This document shows positions 22,597-35,099 of a stretch of DNA of 64,000 nt, piece after piece. Below the pieces are notes generated by a model. The model saw only the letters and a program-made list of their open reading frames with translations, ran no database searches and was not told the origin of the DNA. The position numbers and the translations under genes were made by a program. This stretch comes from Ceriagrion tenellum (taxonomy: Eukaryota > Arthropoda > Insecta > Odonata > Coenagrionidae): assembly GCA_963169105.1 (NCBI GenBank), contig OY720640.1:57537527-57601526 (forward strand). Reading direction: 5' to 3'. Positions within the stretch are counted from its first letter, which is position 1. Every line of letters starts with the position of its first letter.

Positions 22597-22638
22597 TGAC
22601 GTCACACCAATCAGATTTTGTTGCGCTTTCACGTGAAA
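22597..22638 (-). promoter_or_regulatory. CRE, CCAAT and E-box cluster
   Basis: Within 42 bases: palindromic TGACGTCA (22597-22604, a full CRE for bZIP factors), CCAAT (22607-22611, reading ATTGG on minus) and palindromic TTTCACGTGAAA (22627-22638, an E-box core). The spacing to the ATG at 22504 suits a proximal promoter for minus-strand transcription. Confidence 0.45.
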
Positions 22639-22839
22639 AAAATGGAATTCCGACTGTTTAAATCTTAAAAATCTCAGCACATATTGGATGAATTTCAAAG
22701 AAAGTTAGTAGAAGTAAAATTAACGTTTTTAGATTCGTACAGTTAAAACTTTGGAAAATACTCAATTATATGGTGAACCATGGAATAGCATCGCTAGCGT
22801 CTAAGTAGGCATTCAGCCACCAGTTCGGTTCCTACACTG

Positions 22840-23200
22840 ACCTACGTTGCGGTGATGAGGGTTGGCCCGACGGGAAATCCTCATCTTTTTCTTTCCCACG
22901 ACTGCGACTTGTTTTGGTCATTCCACTGGGGCAGTTTCTCTCCCGACGTTCCTGCGGTCGAAGAGATGGTGAGACACTTGAACGCACCCACACACACAGA
23001 CGCAACTAGTCTGGCGCCACAGAGCAAGCACTCTCCGCGACTGCAAACAAGCCCGCACGCTGGGCAGGGAGTATGTGCATTTCCACGCTCCACGGTGTCA
23101 TTACACTGGGTTTCGAAAGACGGTGAGAGGAGTCGGGACAAGGAATTGAAAACTGGGGCGATCAGGGAAGGAGTGGAGAAGGGAATAGGAAATGGAAGAT
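22840..23200. other. CpG-rich segment
   Basis: Clearly GC- and CpG-richer than the flanks, with frames open on both strands. The minus one contains a cysteine-rich stretch CPACGLVCSRGECLLCGARL. It sits just upstream of the minus-strand CRE cluster and may be part of the same promoter region. No splice-supported exon was defined. Confidence 0.35.
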
Positions 23201-25016
23201 GAGAGAGTGAGAGAACAGGAAATCATTTCCAGACATCGGCAGTAGGAGGGTGAAGTCCATTCCAATCAGAGACGCTTCCACGTCTAAGCAAGAGCCTGCT
23301 TGATAACTGACGTGAGACTGAATTTACGATGTGCAACATGCTGTCAACACTTAAATAAAAACCACTTGTAGTGAATAGTCGACGGCATACGGTCGGACTA
23401 AGAAGTATTCAGAAGGCACATTACATTGCTTCTAATCCATATCCACACAAAATAGTATTTGGGCGTTGGCTGTGCGCAGACTGGAGATGCAGCGAATGAG
23501 TCAATGTTTATAGCAATTTTTGTTATATATGTGTTACTTTTGAGCCGTAGGGTGGACTTTTATAGGAATTTCACATACAAAGTTGCAGGTGACCGAGATC
23601 TAGCGACACCTGATTTATGCTTAGTGAATTAGAAGTCGGGCAAGAGACCTGTAGACCAATGGAGATCGTCTCTATGCTATAATGTGCTTGAAGGGCACTT
23701 AATGTTCAAGCCGCGTATAAACAGTAATTTTTTGTACACGTTCTAAGACGTTGTTGTTTAAACTGAAAGTAAACCCGTTGTTGTGTTGCGTAAGTTGTTA
23801 AATAAACACCGTTTTACAGCATGTTACTGTTGTTAGGCGGGGTAAGAAGTTTGAAAAAGTAGAGACCGAACGACTGAATTCGCGTTGTGGTGTTCAAATG
23901 AAGTAGTGGCATAAAATGTTGAAATATGCTTGCAGGTATGGTTCTTTCCTGATAAAATACACACACTCTATGCCAAAGATGTTATTGAACAGAACTAGCA
24001 TGTTGATACAGATGACACACCGAAACACTCAAATAATCAGATGTAACTATGTCAACAATAAATGATAAATAAATAATATTAATAAATATTAATAACAACA
24101 AAAAATAAATGACAAATAATAAAATCTATTAATAACGTCTAATAAATTGAGTAATTGCTTTTTCCAACATTAGAAAAAGAATGTTTGTGGTATAGCTCAA
24201 AAATACTTGCTGAATTATGATGACAGAAGATGTAAATTGGGCAAGAGTTCCAGTTAGGCAACTTGCAATCAGGTTATTCAAAAGCGAAGAAGTAATGAGA
24301 AGGGAAAAGGGAGCGAATTTTTATTTGAGAGTAAAATACAAACGAAGGTGTCAGAGTAAGCTAGTCAGCTAAGTAAGAATACCGAAGGTGGCAGCTTAAG
24401 CTAGTCAGTAGTATTATGTCCATGAACATTTGTAAACAATTGTTTATGTGGAAAGCTGGCGATACTTAATTATCGATTGTAAAGAAAATAAAGTAGGCGT
24501 ATTTTATATTTCATTTTAAGGAGCCCAAAATAATATTCGACGCTCCATATAATTCCTCGGGAAAAAATTTTGTTAACTTATTGTTGTTTAAAATGGTGAA
24601 GCTCTAGATGGTCGATTTCTGAGCAACATAACTTTGTGCTCATAAGGAAAAAAACAAAATTATAGCCAACTATTCTTAATTTTAAAGGAAGAGTAGGTGT
24701 AAATGACGGTGAAAGCCTATTTAATGGAAAAAATTAATCACAGACCATATAGTCATCGGATAATCTTAAGATTATTTGAAAAATTATAGGGTATAGCAAT
24801 TATTTGTTTCAGATAGTATTTTTATGGTCAAGTTCGCCAAGTATGGTTATTTCAGCATTCACGTGAAGCATCATATCCGAGACGATACACCCATATTTCT
24901 GATAGTTGTGATAGTCGAATGGATGTACATGTATATTATAGATAGGGCTCCGGGGTCCAACAAAATGATTAAGCTGAAAAAAGCATCCATTTGCTGTTTG
25001 CAAAAATCATACTTAC
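23201..25016. other. No recognised gene
   Basis: Contains AATAA-rich simple sequence at about 24050-24130. Overlapping frames at 24809-25114 on both strands were not called. Otherwise probably intron. Confidence 0.45.
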
Positions 25017-25076
25017 TCTGTACGGTGAAACCACTAGCTATGTCACTTAATTTATTTTCTAAGCCGGAGATAGAGA
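25017..25076 (-). CDS. Predicted 60-base exon
   Basis: Minus strand: acceptor TTTTTCCATGTCATAG, donor ACAGA then GTAAGTAT (strong intron side). Only one frame is open: phase 1 in, phase 1 out, reading SISGLENKLSDIASGFTVQ. Its phase fits between the exons at 29004-29139 (ends phase 1) and 18536-18730 (starts phase 1). Being short, an open frame is weak evidence; the splice sites and phase fit carry the call. Confidence 0.35.
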
Positions 25077-26939
25077 CTATGACATGGAAAAATCAGCAAT
25101 TCGCCTCTACTTAAATATGTAACAATTATAGTTAAAGCTCATAAGATTCAAAACGTTAAAATGGTATTCGTCACAATCATTCGTATGTTTGCCGCTTAGC
25201 ATCAAAAATTACTCGAGAAGGGAAAATAGAAAATTCGCAGGGTGGATAGTAGTGCTTATCTTATCGTAAAGCAGTAATTAATTGAGGCAATGAATGTAAA
25301 TGAAGTCAAAATAAGCCAAAGTTACGAAACCATGCAATTGGTTAGCTCATGAGTAATTGAGTTTTGGAGGTGTCGTAGTGTTTTGTATGGGCTGAAAACA
25401 GAAAAAAACAATAATTGCAAATGACAACTTCAAGGTGCAATAAGTTAGCGCTAATATTATCGCACATTAACACATGCTTTTTGCGTCAAAAAGTACCTAT
25501 GTCCTTCACTCCTCTCAAAGATTCTTAATATGAATTTGATTTTCAGAAGAACTTGAAGAAGTGGTAAAGTAGTTGTACCCATCGTCGTAGTAATAAAAAA
25601 ATATATTTTGGAATTAGTAATTGGAAGAGTGAAAACAAATCGCTGATATTTCGGAGTGTGAGTTCAAATTTCTGACTAAATAATAAAAAACCATGTATGA
25701 AATAAGAAAAAAGTATCCACTTCTTCATAGCATTACAGATAATAATCACTCAAAGGTATGCAGGACATTTCTACCAACATGAAAATTGTATCTGTTAATC
25801 GCTCTAAAAAAATCGATCACAAATGAAATGGTATTTGTGTATTACAGAAATAGAATAGAGGCGGAATAGAGATTCCTTGAAAGCCGCTTTTTTTCTTGCT
25901 ATATATGTTTCTAAAGCATGAAAGCATGCTAAAGTGAGTGTGTGGACATACAGGATACAAGCCAAAACTTGAGGTCGCAGAAAGATTCCGTGAAAACCGC
26001 TTTCCGGATTTACAGGATATGGTACAAAAATTTAGCTGATTCATGACATTTACTAATAATTTCAACGGAAACGAAAACGGAAGAGGAATAATTCGTTCCA
26101 TTTACGAAACTATTTAGACTATCTATAGGCTTTGACGAAGGCGAGAAAAGGGTGAGAATGGACGCACCAGAGAATTTAATCTTTCACCATTTTTTAATTC
26201 GTTTGGATAAAATTCCTAAATAAAATTATCCTGAGGCAGGATTTTGTTATCAGATCAAAAAGTATCATAAAAGGGATCTGCGTCATACAAATTACAACTT
26301 ATAAAAAAAGTTTAAAAAAGCACTTTAGAGATATTGGCAAATATTTCGCAAATAAACTCTTTTCTCGGGAGGTTTGGGGATGTTCTATTGAATGATTTTA
26401 TTTGCAATCAGCAAAAGCAAAACATTTTCTCTCTACTGGACAGAACAAGTACGTTTCATGTAATTACCTTAAGAAATTTTAACAGAAAAAATGGCTTATA
26501 ATAAAGCTATATCAATTCTGCCTTGAGCAACATAAAAATTAATATTTCATGAAAATCTTAACGTTTTCATTTCGAGAACTGCAACTGTAAATAAGACCAC
26601 AAATCGGTTAAATCAGAAGATCCGCTATAAATGGATTGTAAATGTAAATTTTCCTCCTGTAATAAATACTACTTTACAAGGTCACAGCAATTAGGTCACG
26701 AAAAAACTGGTGATAAACTAGTGACACGTTTACCACGAGCAATTGAACTACCAAACTGCACAAATGTATATGCCAAGTTTTGAGCGAAAGTACATGACGT
26801 AAAAGTGTAATTTTTGCAAAATAGAAGGCGCTAAAACTATTCCCTCAGACAGTCATGTAAATAAAGGCATTTTATGTGGCAAGTAAAACACAGCAGCAAG
26901 ATGCTACTCCAACCTCTATTAATTTTGCAAGGGCGCTTT
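25077..26939. other. No recognised gene; probably intron
   Basis: AT-rich. Two related short strings (GATTCCTTGAAAGCCGCTTT and GATTCCGTGAAAACCGCTTT) lie near 25870 and 25985. Nothing else was recognised. Confidence 0.45.
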
Positions 26940-27400
26940 AAGTAACCGCCCGCCTCTTAGCTCGCGGAAGCTGCACGTTCCCGTCAGACGAGAGAGCCGA
27001 CACAAACCACGGGTAACCGTCTCCGAATTATTCATCCCCTTCTCCCATATTCGATCTCCCAACCCCCTCACTCTCTTTCTTGCCGAGGGAACCCCTACAA
27101 GAAGTTGGCTGACAGAAGTAGGCAGGGTAGAGATACTGGGAGGGAGGGGAATCTATCTGTATTTTGGAGCACCTATAGATCCACAGGGTCGGCCCTCAAA
27201 AGGGCGTCATTGGGATGGTAAAACAACGTAGGAATCTCCATTATAGTTTGACGCGCCCATCAAAATTTTGAAATCGGCGATAATGACTCCGATTTACACC
27301 ATGCGCACGAATCTCGGAAGCAGAGCGTTTGAACGACGCCTTGGAACGAGCTTCTTTGGGGGAATGCGTCACCTATCGTGATATTCGTTTATTACCCGTA
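26940..27400. other. GC-richer CpG-containing segment
   Basis: CpG-rich relative to its flanks (for example 26945-27020 and 27250-27370), without a splice-supported exon or recognised repeat. It could be a regulatory or repeat segment. Confidence 0.3.
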
Positions 27401-29003
27401 CCGACATAATTACGAAAACAATGGCTGTAATACAGAATAGTAATCAATGATACTGGCCCGGATTTTGCTCTTCACTTTCTTTTGGGGTATTATATCTCAT
27501 AAAAGCAATGGAAAATTCAAACAAAACACTTTTAAACTTCCATAAATGAATTCACCTCTTTTACAAATGAAATTTAATGGTTATTTCTTAGCATCAGAGA
27601 ATGGTAAGAAAAGGAAGGAGGCTGATCCGGAAATTTTGAAAGAAATGCTACCGTGGCTAATTATACTGAGCATTTTGTGAACTCCAAGCTGATAACGTAA
27701 ATTACGAAAAGAGTGGTAGATTTACACCGTAAGCCGACAACGTTACAATTACAATACCAATCACAGGGGTGGTAAGTACATACAAGCAGTAGATATGTTT
27801 TCCTACAATTAATGCATTACAGTCATAAGATTTACTGCTTTACATATAAGATATTCATGTCAGTGATTTCCAACCTTTTTTCTCATTTCCTCGCTTTCAC
27901 CATAGTTCAAAATGCCATCCCGACTTCCCAACTTAAATCATTGAATAACAATTTAATGCCGCAAATTAAAATAATTTTTGCATAAGAATCGATTAAAATA
28001 CATGAAATCCAATTGGTTTTATTAAATGCCACAGAAAGTATTCAAACGAAGGACAATTAAATAGATTTGACATAGTGTACAGAGCATCAAATTTTACTGA
28101 ATAAAGGTCCCAGTTCCGCAATAAATTACTCCCAGTGATATAATCCACTGGCTTGCAAATTCCCACTTCACATGATTCAAGGCACGCTGATACGAAGTGA
28201 ACTCATCTATCATCACGATTAAGTATCATTAAAGGTCATAAGAATATAAGATTGAAGTAACAAATCAGAACAGTTCAACTTATGGTGTAACATACTCAGA
28301 AAAGGATAAGGAGTTTGTTATGGAAGGCAGCGTTCGGCGGAGGGGAAATAGAATCCTATATTAATTTATTAGATTTTAAAAAGTTAGAGCTATGGGGTTG
28401 AGGCTTTTAGGATGCGAGAGTAGGAGAGGATTGAGAACGTTCGATGACGAGTGGAGAAGTCCTTGGCATCTACTTAAAAGCCTGCGACCTGCCGAAGGGC
28501 ATATGGCAGAAAATGTTGGGTCACCAGCCATGAAAGAGAAGGGAATAGGAACACCTATGACAGACAAAATAATCTTTGAAAAACTAAAAAAGAATCATAT
28601 TGATATACCTAAACGTACCTGCAGTGCAAAGACGGAATAATAACGATGGAAAACATCTTCCGGGTTAGGCGACGATTGATATTGGAAGCCCGTATCGCGA
28701 ACAGATATGGTGATTCGGAAAGAAAGATTCTTAAACCCTCAAGCGGAGACTGGATGAATAATACGAAATGATTGAGCCGAGGTGGGCTCCAAAATCAAAC
28801 GGGCGGGCCTTCAGTTTTGGACAACTCTTCGTCTCCCACCCTCCGGGCAAGCTTTGCGCGGTTGAGATTGGGAGTCAGGAGGCTACCAGCAAGAAGCCAC
28901 CGACTGACACCGGGGTCCCCCTCCTAGAAGGAAATATGGGTACATAAAAACTCCTCGCCTTCCACGTGGGATCTCTTTTCACTATTGTCTCGTTCTCCAG
29001 TAC
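27401..29003. other. No recognised gene; probably intron
   Basis: 28790-28920 is a GC-rich patch of unknown nature. Overlapping frames at 28376-28640 on both strands have no splice support. Confidence 0.45.
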
Positions 29004-29139
29004 CTGCTGCCCCTTGTCCTGACGTCCATCTCATCTTAATCCGTGCTAGCTCAGCCAGAGCAAACTGTTCGCTTGGTATCCATTTGACTTCCAAATCCCT
29101 TCGTTGATACCACAGTAATCCATCAGATAAAAATCCAGA
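29004..29139 (-). CDS. Predicted second coding exon, unknown protein
   Basis: Minus strand: a good acceptor (TCTCTCCTTTATGTGCAG), then 45 codons plus one base, then GCAG with GTACTG. Phase 0 in (the other two frames hit stops), phase 1 out. The peptide reads SGFLSDGLLWYQRRDLEVKW, then IPSEQFALAELARIKMRWTS and GQGAA, with strong protein character and no domain I can name. It joins in frame to the first exon at 32271-32453 (phase 0). The donor is the weak point: GTACTG is not a strong site. Frames on the other strand are short. Confidence 0.55.
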
Positions 29140-30022
29140 CTGCACATAAAGGAGAGACAAGGATACAGAAAAGACTGAAAATATCTTGGCTCAGCGGCTG
29201 CATTCATAAGGCCCTTAATACACATCTGAATTTACCCAGGGTAAATGGCTCGCAGAGAAGGGGTTTGCCCCAAAAACAAAGTTAATGATACGACGTATTC
29301 TACAATGTTCGGAATGCGCGTGAGTAATTATTCACGAATAGTGTAATCTCGCGGATCAATAAGAGAACGCGAAATATTGATGCAAGCAATAAAACTACGA
29401 CGATGTGAATAATGTCGTCTTTCCTCATTGTTTCACGTGCCATAACCAGCACCATGACTGACCCGAGGGGGCGGATTTATTTCATATTACTACGCATAGT
29501 TTTCTCTTTACTAATTCCCCACCTACGGGACCATCTCATAATAATTCTTAGATTAACCGGCAAATTCTTTTCCAAAAATAGCCGTTTTTGGGACATTAAA
29601 ATTATATTTTAGGCGCCAAGTTATCATTTCAGGCAATATGTAAACCATTATTGGCAAGTGTGATGGCTTTCACGGCCTGACCTGCAGCTTCCTGAATTAA
29701 TTCTGATAAAATTTTAGCCAGCTACAAACTCCAAACAAAGGCTCCAACAATCAATTACATGCGAGGCGAAAATACTGTGATTGCAGGCTTAATAGCAATT
29801 TCTTATCACATGCACAACGATTGGAAAATAGGGAAGATACCCGGTATTTTTAATTATATTGTCAAGTAAACAGCATAATATAAAAATAATCAAAAATAAT
29901 ATCACATTCCACTGCAGCAAACAAATATCTGTTTAGAGGACAGAGTCAAAGATGTACATATAGCAGTTCAATACAAAAAAAATCCAGTTTTATTGGTTAT
30001 CCTTCCATCAATAAGTACTTAC
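29140..30022. other. No recognised gene; probably intron
   Basis: AT-rich; nothing recognised. Confidence 0.45.
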
Positions 30023-30152
30023 CAAGTAGAAAGTTGGTACTTGGGTTCAGGTTTTTACCTAATATCAAATATTGGCATTCAAACCTATAGCGTTTACATC
30101 CATTACACAGAAACATTTTTACAGCCATGAAAATATCATTATCATTTAAACC
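30023..30152 (-). CDS. Weak candidate exon
   Basis: Minus strand: a good donor (CTTG then GTAAGTA), with an open frame upstream to an AG at 30153, giving 43 codons that include FMAVKMFLCNGCKRYRFECQ. The acceptor tract is poor and several alternative AGs exist. Its phase (0 in, 1 out) does not fit between the exons at 32271 and 29004, so it is not part of that chain unless alternatively spliced. Confidence 0.2.
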
Positions 30153-30429
30153 CTGATAACACAGCCCTGATGAGAGGAGACTGAAAAGCCTTGGCGCTAT
30201 TTCCATAACATGAGTCTAAAAATATTCATAAAATTAACAAAACATTTGTATTATGAAGTTACATGTTTGATAAATAAACCATTAATGGAACATGACATGC
30301 TTTTCCAAGGTGAAAAAAGTTGTTGTTCGAGAGTCGCTAACGATGAGGACCAAAGCCTAAGGCCATTACTCCGCCCTTTTCCAAAACAGCAACCTTACGC
30401 AGAGCGGCACGCCCACTCGTCAACTAACA

Positions 30430-30700
30430 GACACGAGCGCAAAAGTGGTCCTCCCCCCCTTGTTCCCCAACCAACTCCCCCCCTCCATCTGCACCCTGTT
30501 TCCCCCCCACCCCAAACCACCTTCCTCCCCTCAAAACAACAGCCTCTCCTCCCTCTCCCGCCCTTCCACTGTTCGACCCACTCCGTCGAACACACATCAC
30601 CCTCCGCCATCATTTCTACCCCTCCTCTTTCCCCTCGACCTCCTCCCTCCCCTTCCTTCCCATTGGCCGAGGAACACGTGTCCAGAATCCGCAAAACCAT
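30430..30700. other. Long polypyrimidine (C/T) tract
   Basis: About 270 bases very rich in C and T on the plus strand with many CCCC and CCTCC runs; open frames on both strands are composition artefacts. Such tracts can form triplex DNA or be purine-rich repeats. Confidence 0.8.
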
Positions 30701-32264
30701 CCCCACCACACGCGATCATATTCATAGAGCGCCCGTGTCTGCATTCGCACGTGTATGAGCTTTCAGTGATAAAAAATGCGGGTTAAACGAACGCAAAAGC
30801 GTTCAGATGTACCTCTCTAGGGATTCCGGGGAAAAATTAGAAATGAGAGTCTAAATATAAACCAGAGACGACACAATAGGTAAAGTAGTACACGCAAAAA
30901 TCCACAATTACTTATCTCTAGAGGTAATGTCTAAAGAATCACGATCAGTAAGAAAATAATCGAGAGCTGCACAGCCATCCTGCTGCCATACTCATTCTTA
31001 GCCATAGTTTCGGTCACAGGACCATGGCTTTTGTTTCGAGTTCCTCCTCGGGCACCGATATCGTGTCACTCTTACAATTAATACGAGGGTACAAAGTAGT
31101 GATGAATCAAAAGTAAATGTATCATCGCCGAGCCAAATCCCACCTCTGTTGCAGCACAATAAGTATTCAGTAAAATGTCGTGAAGAATTTCGCAATCAGC
31201 CATACTAGCACATCGGTCCAACATGTAGAACGCTTAGCGGGAGATCAAGACTCGAAAAAATATCCCATCAAATCATTCGTTTCATAGCAAAGTCCTACAC
31301 ATAAATGAGTTTCTACAGCACGCTAAATTCCAAAACCTATTTTCCTCCCACTGAGCGCTATTGAGGTCATGAGTAGCATTGCCAAACGACAGACAACACG
31401 ACCCAAAGGAGAATATTATGTAACGAGTATTCGAAAAAATGAAAGTGAGACCAATTCGTAGAAAATAATGCAAGAATACAACTGATTTTCTACGCATTGT
31501 ACAATATTTTCAGCGAGCAGTAACACAACAAAACAACGACTGATTCTCACCCGCGGTACACGTGAGCGTATCAGAAATAGGCTTTCTCATACGCCGGAAA
31601 CTCCAGTTTCCTTACTGCCTTGGATTACTTCATTCCACTGACGCAGACACTACACTACTGCCCGTATCATATCCCTCCTAACACTGCTTCTTTCCCATAT
31701 TAGGAGTGAGCGAAAACAAAAGTAGGCGAGAGAAGTAGACGGAGACCAAGTGGGCGGGGGGAGGGGGCGTAAGGGGAATGAGGAAGGAATCGCATTAGAG
31801 AATTAAGAAGATTCCCATTCCGGAAAGGGAAGTGGTTGCTCTCTGCCACACCAACACAGCTACGGTAAACGCGCTCTTCCCTTTGAAAAAACCCCCTCAG
31901 GAATTCTTCCTCCCAAAAACTCTCAGCCGAAAGGATGAGGAAATTAAGGCACGAAAAAGCAAGAGCGAATAACTAAAAAAAATTAAAGGAGAAGAGAATA
32001 TCTCCTAAAGACCGACCAGCTGCCTCCATTACCGAGAATAAATTTCACGATACCGGCGAAAGAATCCCTTGAGCATTTCTCCATCAACGGCACCCAAAAC
32101 TTTTATCTTGACATTTTAAGCGAGAATCATTTTCACGACCTAAACCTGACACCAACGCTTTTCTAATTTTAAACCTCTAAAGAGTACGACATCATGAAAA
32201 TGTAAAGGAATGCATATTTTAACAGAACGCATATGACTCCAAAATAAATGTTCTTTTCTTTCAC
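30701..32264. other. Probable first intron of the CpG-island gene
   Basis: Lies downstream of the donor at 32270 on the minus strand. No exon or repeat was recognised; 31730-31800 is G-rich. Confidence 0.4.
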
Positions 32265-32270
32265 ACTCAC

Positions 32271-32453
32271 CGTCGGCGCTTTGAACGTCGCGATCGCGTC
32301 ACTGAGGTGACGAAGACTCAGAGCATCATCGGTGCGGCATCCCGCGCCGGGTGCGGCCGCGGGAACGCTGGCCGCCGGCGCTGGTTGAGTCCCGACCGAC
32401 GCCGGCGTGTAGCCACCGAAGCCGCCGCCGCTGAAGGGACATCGCGAAGCCAT
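32271..32453 (-). CDS. First coding exon within a CpG island, unknown protein
   Basis: ATG at 32453 (G at +4), exactly 61 codons, then ACG and a near-perfect donor GTGAGT starting at 32270, phase 0. N terminus MASRCPFSGGGFGGYTPASV, then an Ala/Pro-rich low-complexity stretch (about residues 23-37), then a more ordered end CRTDDALSLRHLSDAIATFK and APT. Low-complexity Ala/Pro/Gly N termini encoded in GC-rich first exons are common in insect regulatory and cytoplasmic proteins, but I cannot name this one. A longer overlapping frame on the same strand (32318-32689) is considered a CpG-island artefact. Downstream in-phase exon: 29004-29139. Confidence 0.7.
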
Positions 32454-33310
32454 GGGGCGGAGTTTGGACGAGAGAATCGTCGACAGCTGTGGCGAAGAAG
32501 GCGTCCAGGCGACACCCCCGCGTCACGGCGTGTGACGGGGAAAAAACCCTCTTGAAACACTATGGGCCAAACGTCACGTGAGTTATTATTTTTTTTAAAG
32601 GGGCGGGACACAGGCAGACAGAAGTCGAAGCTCGCTCCGCACGCTAGGCCGTCTTCGTCTCGCGAGAACGAGACGAAGTTTTCTCGCACGCAGTCTTTGA
32701 GAGCGTCCGCGTGTGTGTAATCGTTGCTGTCCTTTTTTTACTTTCGAATTTAGGATTGCTCTTCGAAAAAAACACTCGGCAAAGAGCGCTGCAAAGGCTC
32801 CGGGACGAATGAGAGGAGCCGAGAGAAGGGAACGCGGGTATCGGGAAAACACCAAAACTCTCCCCCTCCTCACTCCTCCTCCTCTCCTGCTTCAAAACTC
32901 ACACACACACGTAAGAGACCACATATACGTTCACGAGGCCCTCTCCCTTCTTCCACCCCGCCAACATCGAATACGCGACGACTTCGGTCCTCTGTTAGAA
33001 GGGAATAAGGGAGTGTGATAGGGAGAGAGAGAGAGAAGAGTGTTGAGAGGAGAGGAGAGCGGGGGTGTTGGTAGGAGGGGGAGGGAGGGCAGTGAGGGAG
33101 AGGGGGTTACTGGAGTGCGCTGGCGCTGTGCTCGGGGAGGTGGGGTGGGGAGATCCGAGGGGCGAGGGGAATTCGGTCGTCAAGGGTGGGGTTGGAGGAG
33201 AAGGAGCGGCGGGCTTAGCTTCCTCCTGCCCGCGCCTCAGGGAAAGGCGTATTCGCTGTGTTGTGGTGCTGATGGGCGGCAGTAGGCATCCTCACGTACT
33301 CCGTTCTAAG
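32454..33310 (-). promoter_or_regulatory. CpG island: promoter and 5' UTR of the minus-strand gene
   Basis: By far the most CpG-dense segment of the window (continuing into the first exon), ending in purine-rich GAGAGA tracts at about 33015-33110. These read CTCTCT on the minus strand and are GAGA-factor-like sites. No clear TATA box was seen, so a dispersed start is likely. Open frames on both strands here are composition effects. Confidence 0.65.
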
Positions 33311-33769
33311 TAGTTATGTGTAGGTGCAGGGGTGAAATGAATGTTCTGATCCTCTTCCAAACTGAATTCCTCTTCTCTTTCTTGACTTTCTCCCCTGGGA
33401 ACCCCTCCTCTTGCAGAGCCTTTGCGATACGGTTCTTCAAGGACCCATCCCAACCAGTGACATTTTCTTAACGGTCTTGAAAGTATTGAGTTGGTGCGGG
33501 GGAGAAGGATTCATTTTCAAACCGATAAATAGTGAAATTTGGTAAGAGATGAACCTGTGAAAATCATTGCCCCGATTAAAAGTTTCGAGCCGTTCACCTT
33601 GCCAAAATTGCTGTAATAGTATGACTTAAATTCATGATTGGAATTTTTGTCGCATTAAGGTTTTATCCTTTTTCAACACTAGATATTATTCATTAATTAG
33701 CTTTCCTTACTAATACACAAACAACCAAGCAAATGGCACTAAAAGTTAAACGTAACTTGCAATCTTGTA
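33311..33769. other. No recognised gene
   Basis: Nothing recognised between the CpG island and the RTE fragment. Confidence 0.5.
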
Positions 33770-34190
33770 CGGGAGAATTGACAATAGGCGAGGATTTAGG
33801 GTGCATAGTAATGGACATTTATAAAGAGATGGTGAACCAATTAAGGTAGGTTTGAAAAGGGAAGTGGTACTGGTACTCCTGCGCAGTTTCCTCCAACGGC
33901 AGAGATATGCACCTTTGTAATGAAGCATAGTATAGTTTATCAAGAAGAACCAGATGGATAGAACTCACCCTGAGGCACCATGGATTTGTGAATAACATAA
34001 TAGAAGATAAAATGAAGGTAAAAGTCCCTAGATGAAGACCGAGGAATAGGTTCATGGACCAAGTAAAGTAGACAGTACATAGGAAAAGATACCAGGAGGT
34101 AAGGGAACTAGCATTATATAGGGTAGGGTGGAGGGCTGCAATCGACCAATCTTAGGATTGAACTCCAATGATGAGGAGATTATCCCATTT
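33770..34190 (+). pseudogene. Non-LTR retrotransposon (RTE-like) C-terminal fragment
   Basis: Interrupted plus-strand reading contains SRRTRWIELTLRHHGFVNNI, then IEDKMKVKVPR, RPRNRFMDQVK and RELALYRVGWRAAIDQS, separated by stops. The order R-x-R-W-I, R-H-x-x, D-x-x-x-x-R-x-x-W-R is the typical C-terminal tail after the reverse transcriptase in RTE/BovB-like elements (family knowledge). Stops and frameshifts show that it is dead. Confidence 0.8.
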
Positions 34191-35099
34191 TACCGAGGCT
34201 CCATATTATCCAAAGTACAAGTTTAGTTATATCACCGCATTATAATTACATACCGCAAGTGGGTCTGCATGCAAAGTTTTTTTCGTTTCTGATTTGCTTT
34301 ATCAGGCTTTCTAATGCTTGTTAATATGGCTCAATATTTAGTTGGAGGACACCATGCGTAAGATATTTCACAATTAAGACGTAAAAAAGATAATAGGAGA
34401 AAATAAGTGAGAAAAACAATAGCGTAAGTAAGGAAAATCGACAAGCACATAGAGGAAAAGAAATTTATTTTCATTTAAGGAGGTATTTATTCAAAGTGAT
34501 TTTTAAAAACGCATAGGTAAATAGTTTCCACTATGGCAAGTCATGCGCATTTCGAGTTGACTTGATAACAAGCTTTCGTAAGACAGTCCGTATTGTCCCA
34601 GTTTTTGATCATCCAAGGTGGTCCACAATTAACTAGATTATCGAGTAATCGAGACTCTACCGTGCCTTTTTCCTCAGCTCGGTGGAATCCATACAGAAAT
34701 AACATGTGCTGAAAATGAAATTGACTTAGACGTCTAAGGGAAATCAAGGTAGAAATGCTAGTCCAGTTCATGGATGTTTCGTGGCCAAATTCCACGCCGG
34801 CGTGCGTCACTCTCTCCATCACGGCCTTCAGCATCCCTACCCCTAAGCGTATTTTCCATTTATAAACTTTGCTTTCTCCTAATCTCCAGCAGTAGATTAT
34901 TCCCGTTACCTTAAATAATCATTTGCCTTAAAATCAATTAATCGCATCTACACAATATTTCTCCATAATAGACTCTCAAAAGTTTCCAAATTGCTCAGAT
35001 CCCCTTTCATTAAAGTCCACGTTTCTCGACAGCGTTCCAAGAAAGATGAAACCTCATGATAAAAACAACCGTTGCGATCAAAGAAAATAGTAATAAGAA
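34191..35099. other. No recognised gene; one long minus frame
   Basis: Minus frame 34541-34834 (97 codons, starts MLKAVMERVTHAGVEFGHET) has protein-like composition but no splice sites or motif I recognise; it may be an old transposon piece. The rest is unassigned. Confidence 0.4.

Noticed and set aside
24809..25114. Overlapping open frames on both strands next to the 60-base exon
   Set aside because: The minus one would need a 43-base intron or a wrong phase; the plus one has a reasonable acceptor but no donor.
30210..30786. Proline-rich frames of 182 and 113 codons (plus) and a Gly/Arg-rich one (minus)
   Set aside because: They arise from the C/T tract; all frames are open because of base composition.
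32318..32689. Longest frame in the CpG island (123 codons, minus)
   Set aside because: It overlaps the better 61-codon first exon in another frame, is Arg/Pro-rich as expected from GC-rich DNA, and has no donor at its end.
34541..34834. 97-codon minus frame with protein-like start
   Set aside because: No splice sites, lies between retroelement relics, no motif recognised; left as unassigned.
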